This document shows positions 34,178 through 41,737 of a DNA stretch of 64,000 bases, one piece after another (position 1 is the stretch's first letter; every line of letters begins with the position of its first letter). This DNA comes from Aquificota bacterium (GTDB taxonomy: Bacteria > Aquificota > Aquificia > Aquificales > Aquificaceae). Position numbers and translations under genes: made by a program. Below the pieces are notes generated by a model. That model was not told the DNA's origin, searched no databases, and saw nothing but the letters and a program-made list of their open reading frames with translations. Location of the stretch: NCBI GenBank assembly GCA_018771605.1, contig CP076324.1:1178001-1242000 (forward strand), given 5' to 3'.

Positions 34178-34289
34178 TGCTGTCTTTTTATTGATATGGA
34201 AGGTTTAGCTTAAAGGGAATTTCTCACTCGGCGTATAACATAAGGTATTATAGTCTATCCTGAGTGAAGCTTCTGTTATACTTTGTAAA

Positions 34290-37139
34290 TTACATACCCT
34301 TTTCAAGTATAGTCCGCACAAGTCCTTCCATGGAGTCTTCTAAGTCATCAAGGGGTATAGTCTGAACCTTCTTCCCTTTTAAGAAAATATCCACAGCCAG
34401 TTTTACCTCTCCGTTTATCTTTACCTTTGTACCCACAAAGCCAAGGTCTCCAGCGCCATGCTGTCCACAACCCTTGGCACACCCAGACCAGTGCATCCGT
34501 AAGGGTAAGTGGATTGGCATCTTTTGAGATAGATAGCCTGCAAGCCTTAAAGCGTCCGGCTTGTTTTCAATGACTCCAAAGGCGCAGGTCTCACTCCCTT
34601 GGCAGGCTATAAGGCCTGTAAGGTATGGGGAGGCACTGGTTGGATATTTGTTAAAGATTGGGTCCGAAAGTAGCTCTTCCAAATGTTCCTCTGGAATGTT
34701 TACAAGGTATATGTTTTGGTATACAGATAGCCTTATCTCACCACTTCCATATTTCCTTGAAAGGTAAGCCAGCCTTTCCAAATCCTCCCCTGTAAAGATG
34801 CCCGCAGGCACCATCAGGCTAACGGCGTAGAGGCCGTTCTTTTGCCTTATTATTCCAGTCCTCTCACCCGCCCTTTCTACCAAATCCTCACCCTTTCTCC
34901 AAAGGTTTCTCAAAAGCCTTCTCTCTATCTCGCCCCTAAAGCCCTCCACACCCAGCTCTTCTATTAAGAAGTAAAGCCTGTTCTTTGTCCTATCTTCTCT
35001 GCTTCCCATATCTGAATATATCTCAAGCACCGCCTTAGTTATATCTATGGCTTCGTAGGGAAGGACAAAGATATTTAGGTCAAGGGCCTCCACAGGACCA
35101 CCGGAGCCTATCTTACCGCCCGCATAAACGTTAAAGCCGTAGATGTTATCCTTTTTTGCTAAATAAAAGCAAAGGTCGTTATACCTGCAGTTTATACTAT
35201 CTGTCTTTGAACCTACCAAGCCCAGGTTAAACTTCCTTGGAAGGTCCGCATACTGTCTTTTGCCTAGGAAAATCTCCGTTATCCTCTTGCTTATGGGTAT
35301 GGTGTCAATGATTGAGTCTTCCGCAAGGCCCGATAGGGGGTCTCCCGTGATGTTTCTCACATTGTCCATACCCGTTTGTAGAGTTGTAAGCCCCACCCTT
35401 TCTATGGCTGATAGAACCTCCGGAAGGTCTTTTAACTCTATCCACCTTAGCTGTATCTGTTCCCTTGAGGTGAGGTCTACCTGGTTCCTTCCAAACTTCT
35501 TAGAAAGGTAGGCTATAACCCTTGCCTGGTCTGCGTTTAGCTTTCCATGGGTAATTCTAATCCTAACCATAAAGTAGCCAGGCGTGGCCTTTCTATAAAA
35601 GATGCCATACCACTTTAGCCCATACTCTCTGTCCTCCTCCGGCACCCTTTGCCAATCTCCATGCTCCCTTGCCCAAACTTCAAGCTTTTCCCTTAGGTTA
35701 ACCTCAAAGGGATGTTTACTTCTCTTGTATTCTTCTACTTTGTTTACCTTTGCTGGCCTTACCTTTACATGCTCTTTTAGTATGCTTTCAATGGTTGGCA
35801 TACACCCACCGCAGGAAGTGGAAGCTTTTGTGAGAGCTTGGATATCTTCAATAGTTTTAGCTCCGCTTTTTATGGCCTCAAGGATCCTTCCGTAAGAGAC
35901 GGCGTTGCAGTTGCAAACAAGGTCCTCTGGCTTAAAGGTGATTTTTACCTCTTCCTTGATTAAATCCCTTATAAGAAAGTGTGGCTTTATGTTTTCCACA
36001 CTCTTCCCTGTCCTGATGAGGTCCAATAGGCTTTCGCTTCCTGCCAAGTCTCCAAGCAGTATGGCACCCACAAGCTTACCATCCCTCACAATGGCCTTCC
36101 TATACCTGGAGCTGTCCTTAAAGAGGATCACCTCATCCCCTTCCCTTTCCTGAATCTCCCCCACCGACATAAGCCTTACTCCAGCCACCTTTAGAATGGC
36201 ATGGCTTAAGGACCCTTCGTACCTTTCCACATTGCCATACAAAAGGTTTTTGGCGCACACCTTAACCTGCTCCATTATGGGAGCCAAAAGCCCGTAAGTC
36301 TTTTCCCTGTGCTGTATACAATCGCCTATGGCGTATACATCCTGCTCCGATGTCTCAAGAAAATCGTTTACAAGCACACCCCTATCCACCTTTATGCCAG
36401 AGTTCTTTGCCAGCTCCACGTTTGGCACCACGCCCGTGGCTATTATAACCATATCCGCCTCTATCTCCTCCCCATCGGAGAACCTCACACGGCTAACCTT
36501 CTTCTCTCCAACTATCTCCTCCGTCCTTTTTGAAAGCAAAACCCTTATGCCAAAGCCCTCAAGGCTTTTCTTAAGCATATCGCTGGCTGTTTTGTCAATA
36601 TATTGCTCCATAAGCACGTCAAAAAGGTGAACCAGATAAACATCAAGGCCTATATCTTTTAAGGCCTTTGCACACTCAAGGCCAAGGAGGCCACCCCCTA
36701 TTACCACAGCCCTTTTTGAAACCCTCGCCAGCTCCATTATGCCATACACATCCCTTATACTCCTAAAGGTAAAGACCCCCTTCTTATCCACACCCTTTAT
36801 AGGTGGCACCTTGGGAAGGCTTCCAGTGGCTATAACCAGCTTATCATAGGGATAAAGCTTCCCATCGGAAGTTAGCAAAAGCTTCTTCCAAGGTAATACC
36901 TTTTCAACCTTTTCACCTATATGTAGCTTTACACCATGCTCTTCGTAATAGCTCCACCTGTTTATAACTATCTGACTAAAGAGCTTTTTACCGCTGAGGA
37001 TATCCGCCAAGTGTATCCTGTTATAGCTTAAGGTCCTTTCCTCGCCAAAGACGTGTATTTCAATGTCTCCGCCTTGCCTTATGAGCTCCTCAACCAAAGC
37101 AGTGCTTGCCATACCGTTTCCTACCACTATAACCTTCAT
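34290..37139 (-). CDS. nirB: Nitrite reductase: NAD(P)H flavoprotein, [2Fe-2S] and siroheme/[4Fe-4S] fusion
   Basis: 949 residues, longer than usual NirB (about 800-850). In order: FAD/NAD domain with VVVGNGMAST, VVIGGGLLGLECA and YAIGDCIQ (1-400); a BFD-type [2Fe-2S] domain with CNC (418) and SCGGC; then a complete two-half siroheme reductase starting at about 500 (ARVIAYLSKKFGRNQVDLTSREQIQLRW) and ending with C846-C852 (CQGSETC) and C887-C891 (CAKGC), the siroheme/[4Fe-4S] ligands. It reduces nitrite to ammonium with six electrons. The reductase part is longer than that in common NirB and looks like ferredoxin-type NirA joined to a NADH-oxidising head. ATG 37139 has AGGAGGT upstream. Divergent from the rest of the nitrogen cluster. 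No nirD is seen. Confidence 0.88.
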   Translation of the reverse strand: MKVIVVGNGMASTALVEELIRQGGDIEIHVFGEERTLSYNRIHLADILSGKKLFSQIVINRWSYYEEHGVKLHIGEKVEKVLPWKKLLLTSDGKLYPYDKLVIATGSLPKVPPIKGVDKKGVFTFRSIRDVYGIMELARVSKRAVVIGGGLLGLECAKALKDIGLDVYLVHLFDVLMEQYIDKTASDMLKKSLEGFGIRVLLSKRTEEIVGEKKVSRVRFSDGEEIEADMVIIATGVVPNVELAKNSGIKVDRGVLVNDFLETSEQDVYAIGDCIQHREKTYGLLAPIMEQVKVCAKNLLYGNVERYEGSLSHAILKVAGVRLMSVGEIQEREGDEVILFKDSSRYRKAIVRDGKLVGAILLGDLAGSESLLDLIRTGKSVENIKPHFLIRDLIKEEVKITFKPEDLVCNCNAVSYGRILEAIKSGAKTIEDIQALTKASTSCGGCMPTIESILKEHVKVRPAKVNKVEEYKRSKHPFEVNLREKLEVWAREHGDWQRVPEEDREYGLKWYGIFYRKATPGYFMVRIRITHGKLNADQARVIAYLSKKFGRNQVDLTSREQIQLRWIELKDLPEVLSAIERVGLTTLQTGMDNVRNITGDPLSGLAEDSIIDTIPISKRITEIFLGKRQYADLPRKFNLGLVGSKTDSINCRYNDLCFYLAKKDNIYGFNVYAGGKIGSGGPVEALDLNIFVLPYEAIDITKAVLEIYSDMGSREDRTKNRLYFLIEELGVEGFRGEIERRLLRNLWRKGEDLVERAGERTGIIRQKNGLYAVSLMVPAGIFTGEDLERLAYLSRKYGSGEIRLSVYQNIYLVNIPEEHLEELLSDPIFNKYPTSASPYLTGLIACQGSETCAFGVIENKPDALRLAGYLSQKMPIHLPLRMHWSGCAKGCGQHGAGDLGFVGTKVKINGEVKLAVDIFLKGKKVQTIPLDDLEDSMEGLVRTILEKGM

Positions 37140-37381
37140 AGGCACCTCCTACCCTTTATCTATGCAAGAAGCTTGCCAATTGGAGTTTTTTAAAGGCCCT
37201 TTATTTACGCCCTTGTTCGGAATAATCTGTGCCCTTTGGATTAACATTTTTACATTTTTGTAAACAATTTTACAATAGTGTAGTTATAACTTTTTATAAA
37301 AAATCAAGCTGGCGTAAGCCTTTTATAACCTCCTATGTCTGGCATTGATTTTGCAAATATGAAGGGTGAGGAGGTGAAGCC
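37140..37381. promoter_or_regulatory. Divergent control region of nirB and the globin-PII-nrt operon
   Basis: The 242-bp AT-rich stretch holds a perfect palindrome TTTACA-TTTT-TGTAAA (37249-37264), a typical binding site of a dimeric helix-turn-helix regulator of the Crp/Fnr or similar kind, and a possible -10 TATAAC (37285-37290) for the rightward operon. GGTGAGGAGGTGA precedes the globin ATG. The regulator identity is not known; nitrogen or NO signals are plausible. Confidence 0.45.
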
Positions 37382-37810
37382 ATGCGGGAAGAAACAAAGA
37401 TGGCCATAAGAAAAAGCATACCCTTTTTGCAGTCTAACGGCGAGAGGTTAACCTCTCGCATGTACCAGATACTCTTTGAAAAGAACCCAGAGCTTAGGAA
37501 CATGTTTGAAAGCAACAATTCCAAAAAGCTCGCCAGTGCTTTGCTTGCCTTTGCCCAGAACCTGGATAGGCTACATGTATTGGAGCCAGCCATAAACACA
37601 ATGGCGCTTGCCCATGCAAAGGCTGGTGTAAAGCCCGAACACTACCCTAAGGTTTGGGATGCCCTTTACCAGGCCATGGTTGAAATGGGTGTTGGCCAAG
37701 ACCTTATTGAGGCATGGAAGGAAGCCTATTGGTTTTTGGCCGATGTGCTAATTAGCAAAGAGAAAAGGCTTTACGCATGCCTTGAAGAGGTCAAAGGAGG
37801 TGTGCCATGA
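37382..37810 (+). CDS. Single-domain globin (thermoglobin-like)
   Basis: 142 residues. It resembles the globin domain of flavohaemoglobins: Tyr28 at B10 (RMYQILFEKNPELRNMF), Phe/Gln-rich helix E, proximal His78 in LAHAKAGVKPEHYPKVWDAL, and YACLEE at the end. There is no reductase domain. Aquifex aeolicus has a similar thermoglobin. It probably removes NO by oxidation to nitrate or binds O2. As first gene of the nitrate/nitrite operon it would protect against NO formed from nitrite. AGGAGGTGAAG upstream; overlaps the first PII gene by 4 bases. Confidence 0.9.
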   Translation: MREETKMAIRKSIPFLQSNGERLTSRMYQILFEKNPELRNMFESNNSKKLASALLAFAQNLDRLHVLEPAINTMALAHAKAGVKPEHYPKVWDALYQAMVEMGVGQDLIEAWKEAYWFLADVLISKEKRLYACLEEVKGGVP

Positions 37811-38097
37811 AGGAGCTTGTGGTGATAGTAAGAAGAGAAAAGAGCGCAGAGGTGAAAAGCTTTCTCTCATCCATAGGTCTTGATTATGTGTCCAAAACTG
37901 TGAAGGGAAGGGGTAAGGAGGGGGGCTTGGGGTACAAAACAAACAAGGGAGTTATCATGTCCCTTCTGCCAAAGACCCTTATACTCACCTGGGTGGAGGA
38001 GGCCCTTTATGAAGAGGTGATTGAAAAGATCATGGATATAGCCCATACGGGCTTTTATGGTGATGGAAAAATCTTTGTGATAGGAGGTTGGTCATGA
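37807..38097 (+). CDS. PII-family regulatory protein 1 (NifI-like)
   Basis: 96 residues. PII core with KELVVIVRREKSAEVKSFL, T-loop region KGRGKEGGLGYKTNKG, and the C-terminal signature IAHTGFYGDGKIFVIGG. The T-loop is short and has no tyrosine at the uridylylation site, as in NifI1 proteins that act in adjacent pairs. It senses 2-oxoglutarate and ATP/ADP and acts by protein contact. Overlaps the second PII gene. Confidence 0.85.
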   Translation: MKELVVIVRREKSAEVKSFLSSIGLDYVSKTVKGRGKEGGLGYKTNKGVIMSLLPKTLILTWVEEALYEEVIEKIMDIAHTGFYGDGKIFVIGGWS

Positions 38098-38420
38098 GGA
38101 TGATAAAGGCTGTTATAAGGCCAGAGAAGCTTTATGAAGTGATGAGGGCTTTGGAAAAGGAAGGCTTTAAAGGTATAACGGTGATGGATGTGGTGGGAAG
38201 GGGAAGGGAGGGTGGTATTCAGGTAGGAGATAAAAACTACGATGAGCTTGCAAAGACTCTCATAATGATAGCAGTTGAGGATGAGTATTCGGACAAAGTT
38301 GTAGACATTATAACAAGGCACGCAAATACGGGTATGTTTGGAGATGGGAAGGTTTTTGTCTGTCAGCTTGAAGAGGTTTGGACTATAAGGACTAAAAAGA
38401 GGGAGGTGCACCATGGATAG
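38094..38420 (+). CDS. PII-family regulatory protein 2 (NifI/GlnB-like)
   Basis: 108 residues. MIKAVIRPEKLYEVMRALEKEGFKG is a good PII start; T-loop VGRGREGGIQVGDKNYDELAK lacks the GlnB Tyr51; HANTGMFGDGKVFV is the B-loop signature. ATG 38094 is used as the stop of the first PII overlaps it (ATGA) and GGAGG precedes. A tandem with the first PII points to hetero-oligomers, as with NifI1/NifI2. The next gene overlaps its end by 8 bases. Confidence 0.87.
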   Translation: MRMIKAVIRPEKLYEVMRALEKEGFKGITVMDVVGRGREGGIQVGDKNYDELAKTLIMIAVEDEYSDKVVDIITRHANTGMFGDGKVFVCQLEEVWTIRTKKREVHHG

Positions 38421-39633
38421 AAGAGATTTCATCACAAAAGGTCTTCTGGTTGCGGGTGGTCTTACACTATCGGCTCCCTACATCAGCAGGGCACAAGGGA
38501 AAATAAGGATAGGATACATACCCCTAACGGACTGTGCTTCTGTGGTAATGGCAAAGGGGCTTGGGCTTTACAAAAAGTACGGTGTGGATGTGGAAATATC
38601 AAAAGAAGCAAGCTGGCCAAATGTTAGGGATAAGCTGTTAAATGGAGAGCTTAAAGCCTCCCATTGTCTCTTTGGTATGCCCTTCTCCGTTTACATGGGT
38701 ATAGGCGGTCCTGCAGGCAGGGTTATGCCCATAGGCATGATTCTAAACTTCAACGGTCAGGCTATTACCCTTTCTCAGGAAGACTTTGGTGGTAGAGTAG
38801 GCTTTAGAGAAATAAATAAGGTAAAGCCCGTAGTAGATGAGCTTAAAAGGAAAGGCAAAACACCAACCTTTGCTATGACATTCCCTGGAGGAACACACGA
38901 TATTTGGCTAAGATACTGGCTTGGAGCTTGCGGTATAAATCCAAACAGGGATGTAAGGGTAATACCCATACCACCACCACAGATGGTAGCCAACATGAAA
39001 GTGGGTAATATGGACGGCTATTGCGTTGGAGAACCATGGAATGAGGTTGCTGTAAGGGAAGGTATAGGCTTTACCCATCTTGCAACCCAAGATATATGGA
39101 AGGATCATCCAGAAAAGGCTTTGGTTTTCAACCAGGAATTCTTTAGTAAAAACGTAGAAGAGGTAAAAGCTATTATGAAAGCGGTGCTTGAAGCAAGCAG
39201 ATGGCTTGATGACCTTAAAAATAGAAAGGAAGCCTCCAAAGTGCTTGCAAGGTATGTGAATGCAAAACCTGAAGATATAGAAACAAGGCTCCTTGGTGTC
39301 TACCATCTTGGTAAGGGGCTTGGAGAATACAGATACAAGGATGATTACATGCTCTTTTTTAAAAGTGGTGCAGTAAACATACCCAAGTATTCTTACGGCA
39401 TCTTCTTCCTTGGTCAATACAGGAGATGGGGAATGATAAAACAGGTTCCTGATTACCTTGGCATATCAAAAAAGCTTATAGCCAAACCACTTTTTCTTGA
39501 GGTGGCAAAAGAACTAAACATAAAGGTAAAAGACGATGATATGACACCTCTGAGGGGCTTTATAGACGGTGTGGTCTTTGACCCAAACAAGCCAGAGCAG
39601 TCCATAAAAGCTTACAAGGTTAAGGAGGTGTAA
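38413..39633 (+). CDS. Nitrate/nitrite/cyanate-type ABC transporter substrate-binding protein (NrtA-like)
   Basis: 406 residues. Twin-arginine signal MDRRDFITKGLLVAGGLTLSAP with a cleavage after ISRAQG. The binding domain (NMT1/NrtA fold) has IRIGYIPLTDCASVVMAKGLGLY, FPGGTHDIWLRYWLGACGINPN and DGYCVGEPWNEVAV, typical for the NrtA/CmpA family. It delivers nitrate, nitrite or cyanate to the permease. It overlaps the PII gene and is followed by nrtB after 2 bases. The adjacent cyanase makes cyanate a serious alternative to nitrate. Confidence 0.87.
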   Translation: MDRRDFITKGLLVAGGLTLSAPYISRAQGKIRIGYIPLTDCASVVMAKGLGLYKKYGVDVEISKEASWPNVRDKLLNGELKASHCLFGMPFSVYMGIGGPAGRVMPIGMILNFNGQAITLSQEDFGGRVGFREINKVKPVVDELKRKGKTPTFAMTFPGGTHDIWLRYWLGACGINPNRDVRVIPIPPPQMVANMKVGNMDGYCVGEPWNEVAVREGIGFTHLATQDIWKDHPEKALVFNQEFFSKNVEEVKAIMKAVLEASRWLDDLKNRKEASKVLARYVNAKPEDIETRLLGVYHLGKGLGEYRYKDDYMLFFKSGAVNIPKYSYGIFFLGQYRRWGMIKQVPDYLGISKKLIAKPLFLEVAKELNIKVKDDDMTPLRGFIDGVVFDPNKPEQSIKAYKVKEV

Positions 39634-39635
39634 AA

Positions 39636-40460
39636 ATGGTACGTACTGAGAAAGGTTTAAAGTTTAAACTTATAGAGCTTTCTATTAGGCCTGGTACCCT
39701 CTCCACTGTTGCCGCTGCCATAGTCCTCCCCATCTTCGGTGCCTTCCTTTTTTTCCTTTTTTGGTATATACTTTCCCTTTTTATAAGAGAGCTACCTGCA
39801 CCTATAAGTACTTTAAAGACCCTTTTTGACCTAATTTCCAACCCCTTCTATGACCTTGGTCCTAACGATAAAGGGATAGGGTGGCAGTTGCTCACATCTC
39901 TAAAAAGGGTTTTCCTTGGTTTTCTTATAGGTTCTCTTATCGCTCTGCCGGCAGGCTTTCTCATAGGAATGAGCTCAAAGCTGAAGGAGATTTTAAACCC
40001 CATTGTACAGGTACTTAGACCCGTTTCACCCATGGCTTGGTTTCCCATAGGACTTGCCCTATTTAAGTCTTCTAACGAGGCCTCTATATTTGTTATTGCT
40101 ATAACATCCCTTTGGCCCACCCTTATAAATACTGCCTTGGGTGTTTCTTCCCTTCCGGAGGATTATAAAAACCTTTCAAGGGTTTTTGGCTTTCCCTTTC
40201 GCTACTACATAACAAAAGTTTTGCTTCCATACAGCCTTCCCTATATCCTAACAGGCTTTCGTCTAAGCCTTGGTATAGGGTGGATGGTAATAGTGGCTTC
40301 TGAAATGCTGGCTGGCGGTATAGGTATAGGCTTTTTTGTATGGGATTCATGGAACGCCCTAAACTTAGAAAAGGTATTGTCCGCCATTCTACTGATAGGC
40401 ATAGTAGGCCTTCTCATAGACCTGCTATTTGCAAAGCTTACGGAAAGACTAAGGAGGTGA
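39636..40460 (+). CDS. Nitrate/cyanate-type ABC transporter permease (NrtB-like)
   Basis: 274 residues with six hydrophobic segments; EAA loop LSRVFGFPFRYYITKVLLPYSLPYILTGFRLSLGIGWMVIVASEML is typical for the NrtB/SsuC/TauC group. It makes the inner-membrane channel for the transporter encoded around it. AAGGAGGTG precedes the ATG. The ATPase gene follows after 3 bases. Confidence 0.88.
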   Translation: MVRTEKGLKFKLIELSIRPGTLSTVAAAIVLPIFGAFLFFLFWYILSLFIRELPAPISTLKTLFDLISNPFYDLGPNDKGIGWQLLTSLKRVFLGFLIGSLIALPAGFLIGMSSKLKEILNPIVQVLRPVSPMAWFPIGLALFKSSNEASIFVIAITSLWPTLINTALGVSSLPEDYKNLSRVFGFPFRYYITKVLLPYSLPYILTGFRLSLGIGWMVIVASEMLAGGIGIGFFVWDSWNALNLEKVLSAILLIGIVGLLIDLLFAKLTERLRR

Positions 40461-40463
40461 GAT

Positions 40464-41243
40464 ATGAGAGGATATTTAGAAGTTTTTAACCTTACGGTGC
40501 GTTTTGGTAATCATGTAATACTCCATGGACTTGACCTTCTCGTGGAAAGGGGTGAGTTTGTAAGCATAATAGGACACTCTGGCTGTGGTAAGTCTACACT
40601 TTTGGGTGTTATTGCTGGTCTTATAAAGCCTTCCGAGGGTTCTGTGGTGCTTGATGGTAAGGAGGTTTTGGAACCAGGTCCAGATAGGGCTATGGTCTTT
40701 CAGAACTATTCTCTTCTGCCTTGGCTTTCTGTATATGAAAACGTTATGCTTGCAGTAAAGTCAGTTTTTAAAGGCGAAGATCTCACAAAGGCTAGAAGGA
40801 AGGCGGAAGATTACTTAAAACTGGCAGGCCTTTGGGAACACAAGAATAAGCTTCCTTCTCAAATCTCTGGTGGTATGAAGCAAAGAACTGCCCTTGTAAG
40901 GGCCTTGGCTGTGGACCCTAAAGTGCTTCTCCTTGATGAACCCTTTGGTGCCCTTGACGCCTTAACAAGAGCTACATTGCAAGATGAGCTTTTAAGAATA
41001 TGGGAAAATGACAAAAAAACTGTGCTGATGGTTACTCATGATGTGGAAGAAGCTATATATATGTCTGACCGCATAGTGATTATGAGCAATGGACCATCCG
41101 CTAAGGTCTACGACATTGTAAAGGTTGGCATAAAGAGACCAAGGGTAAGGGAGGAGATGATTAGGTTGAAGGAATACTTAGACCTTAAGGAATACCTGAT
41201 ATACACCTTAAGGGAAAAGTTAAAGAGGAGGGAAGTGGCATGA
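40464..41243 (+). CDS. Nitrate/cyanate-type ABC transporter ATP-binding protein (NrtC/D-like)
   Basis: 259 residues. Walker A GHSGCGKST (about 38-45), VFQNYSLLPWLSVYENV, signature ISGGMKQRTALVRALA, Walker B VLLLDEPFGALDALTRATLQDELL and TVLMVTHDVEEAIYMSDRIVIM, the pattern of NrtD/SsuB/TauB ATPases. No extra C-terminal NrtA-like regulatory domain of NrtC is present. It powers the importer. The cyanase start overlaps its stop by 4 bases. Confidence 0.9.
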   Translation: MRGYLEVFNLTVRFGNHVILHGLDLLVERGEFVSIIGHSGCGKSTLLGVIAGLIKPSEGSVVLDGKEVLEPGPDRAMVFQNYSLLPWLSVYENVMLAVKSVFKGEDLTKARRKAEDYLKLAGLWEHKNKLPSQISGGMKQRTALVRALAVDPKVLLLDEPFGALDALTRATLQDELLRIWENDKKTVLMVTHDVEEAIYMSDRIVIMSNGPSAKVYDIVKVGIKRPRVREEMIRLKEYLDLKEYLIYTLREKLKRREVA

Positions 41244-41719
41244 GTTATAAAGTTGGTTTTTTGACAAGGGAAGAAGCAAAAGAATTATTGCTTTCAGCTA
41301 AGGATAAAAAGGGTTTTACATGGTCTCAGCTAGGAAAGGCCATGGGTCTAAGCCCAGTATACACAGCTATGCTTGTATACGGCTATGGTCAGGCAAGGGA
41401 AGAAGAGGCAAGCAAATTGACAGATATTCTAGAGATTCCTGCAGATGTTAGAGAAGAGGTTAAAAGGGTTTTAACCAAAGCCCCCTACAGAGCTCCTTCC
41501 CAACCATGGCCTCCCACAGATCCCTTTGTCTATAGGCTTTATGAAGTAGTCTTGCTTTATGGCCCTGTTATTAAGGATGTGGCCCATGAACTCTTTGGCG
41601 ATGGCATCATGAGCGCCATAGATATGTCAATAGATGTGCAAAAGATAGAAGAACCAACGGGCACTCCAAGAATGGTGCTGACCCTCAATGGTAAGTGGCT
41701 TCATTACAAAAAGTTCTAA
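41240..41719 (+). CDS. cynS: Cyanase (cyanate hydratase)
   Basis: 159 residues, as in E. coli (156). The N-terminal helix-turn-helix-like domain (SQLGKAMGLSPVYTAMLVYG) is followed by the catalytic part VYRLYEVVLLYGPVIKDVAHELFGDGIMSAIDMSIDVQK, in which R99, E102 and S125 are the three catalytic residues. It converts cyanate and bicarbonate into ammonium and CO2, giving nitrogen and detoxification. It overlaps the ATPase gene by ATGA, so the transporter and cyanase are made together. Confidence 0.96.
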   Translation: MSYKVGFLTREEAKELLLSAKDKKGFTWSQLGKAMGLSPVYTAMLVYGYGQAREEEASKLTDILEIPADVREEVKRVLTKAPYRAPSQPWPPTDPFVYRLYEVVLLYGPVIKDVAHELFGDGIMSAIDMSIDVQKIEEPTGTPRMVLTLNGKWLHYKKF

Positions 41720-41737
41720 ACTGCAAGGGGGTATGAA

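Larger units (their letters stand above)
33269..34234 (-). mobile_element. Insertion sequence, 966 bp, copy 1
   Basis: Bounded by inverted repeats ACGCCGGGTGAGAAATT (33269-33285) and, on the other strand, ACGCCGAGTGAGAAATT (34218-34234), one mismatch. It has one transposase gene. A second copy of the same length lies at 56908-57873. No direct repeat is visible at its ends, unlike copy 2, so its flanks have probably been rearranged. Its left end abuts the start of the outer-membrane protein gene. Confidence 0.92.
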
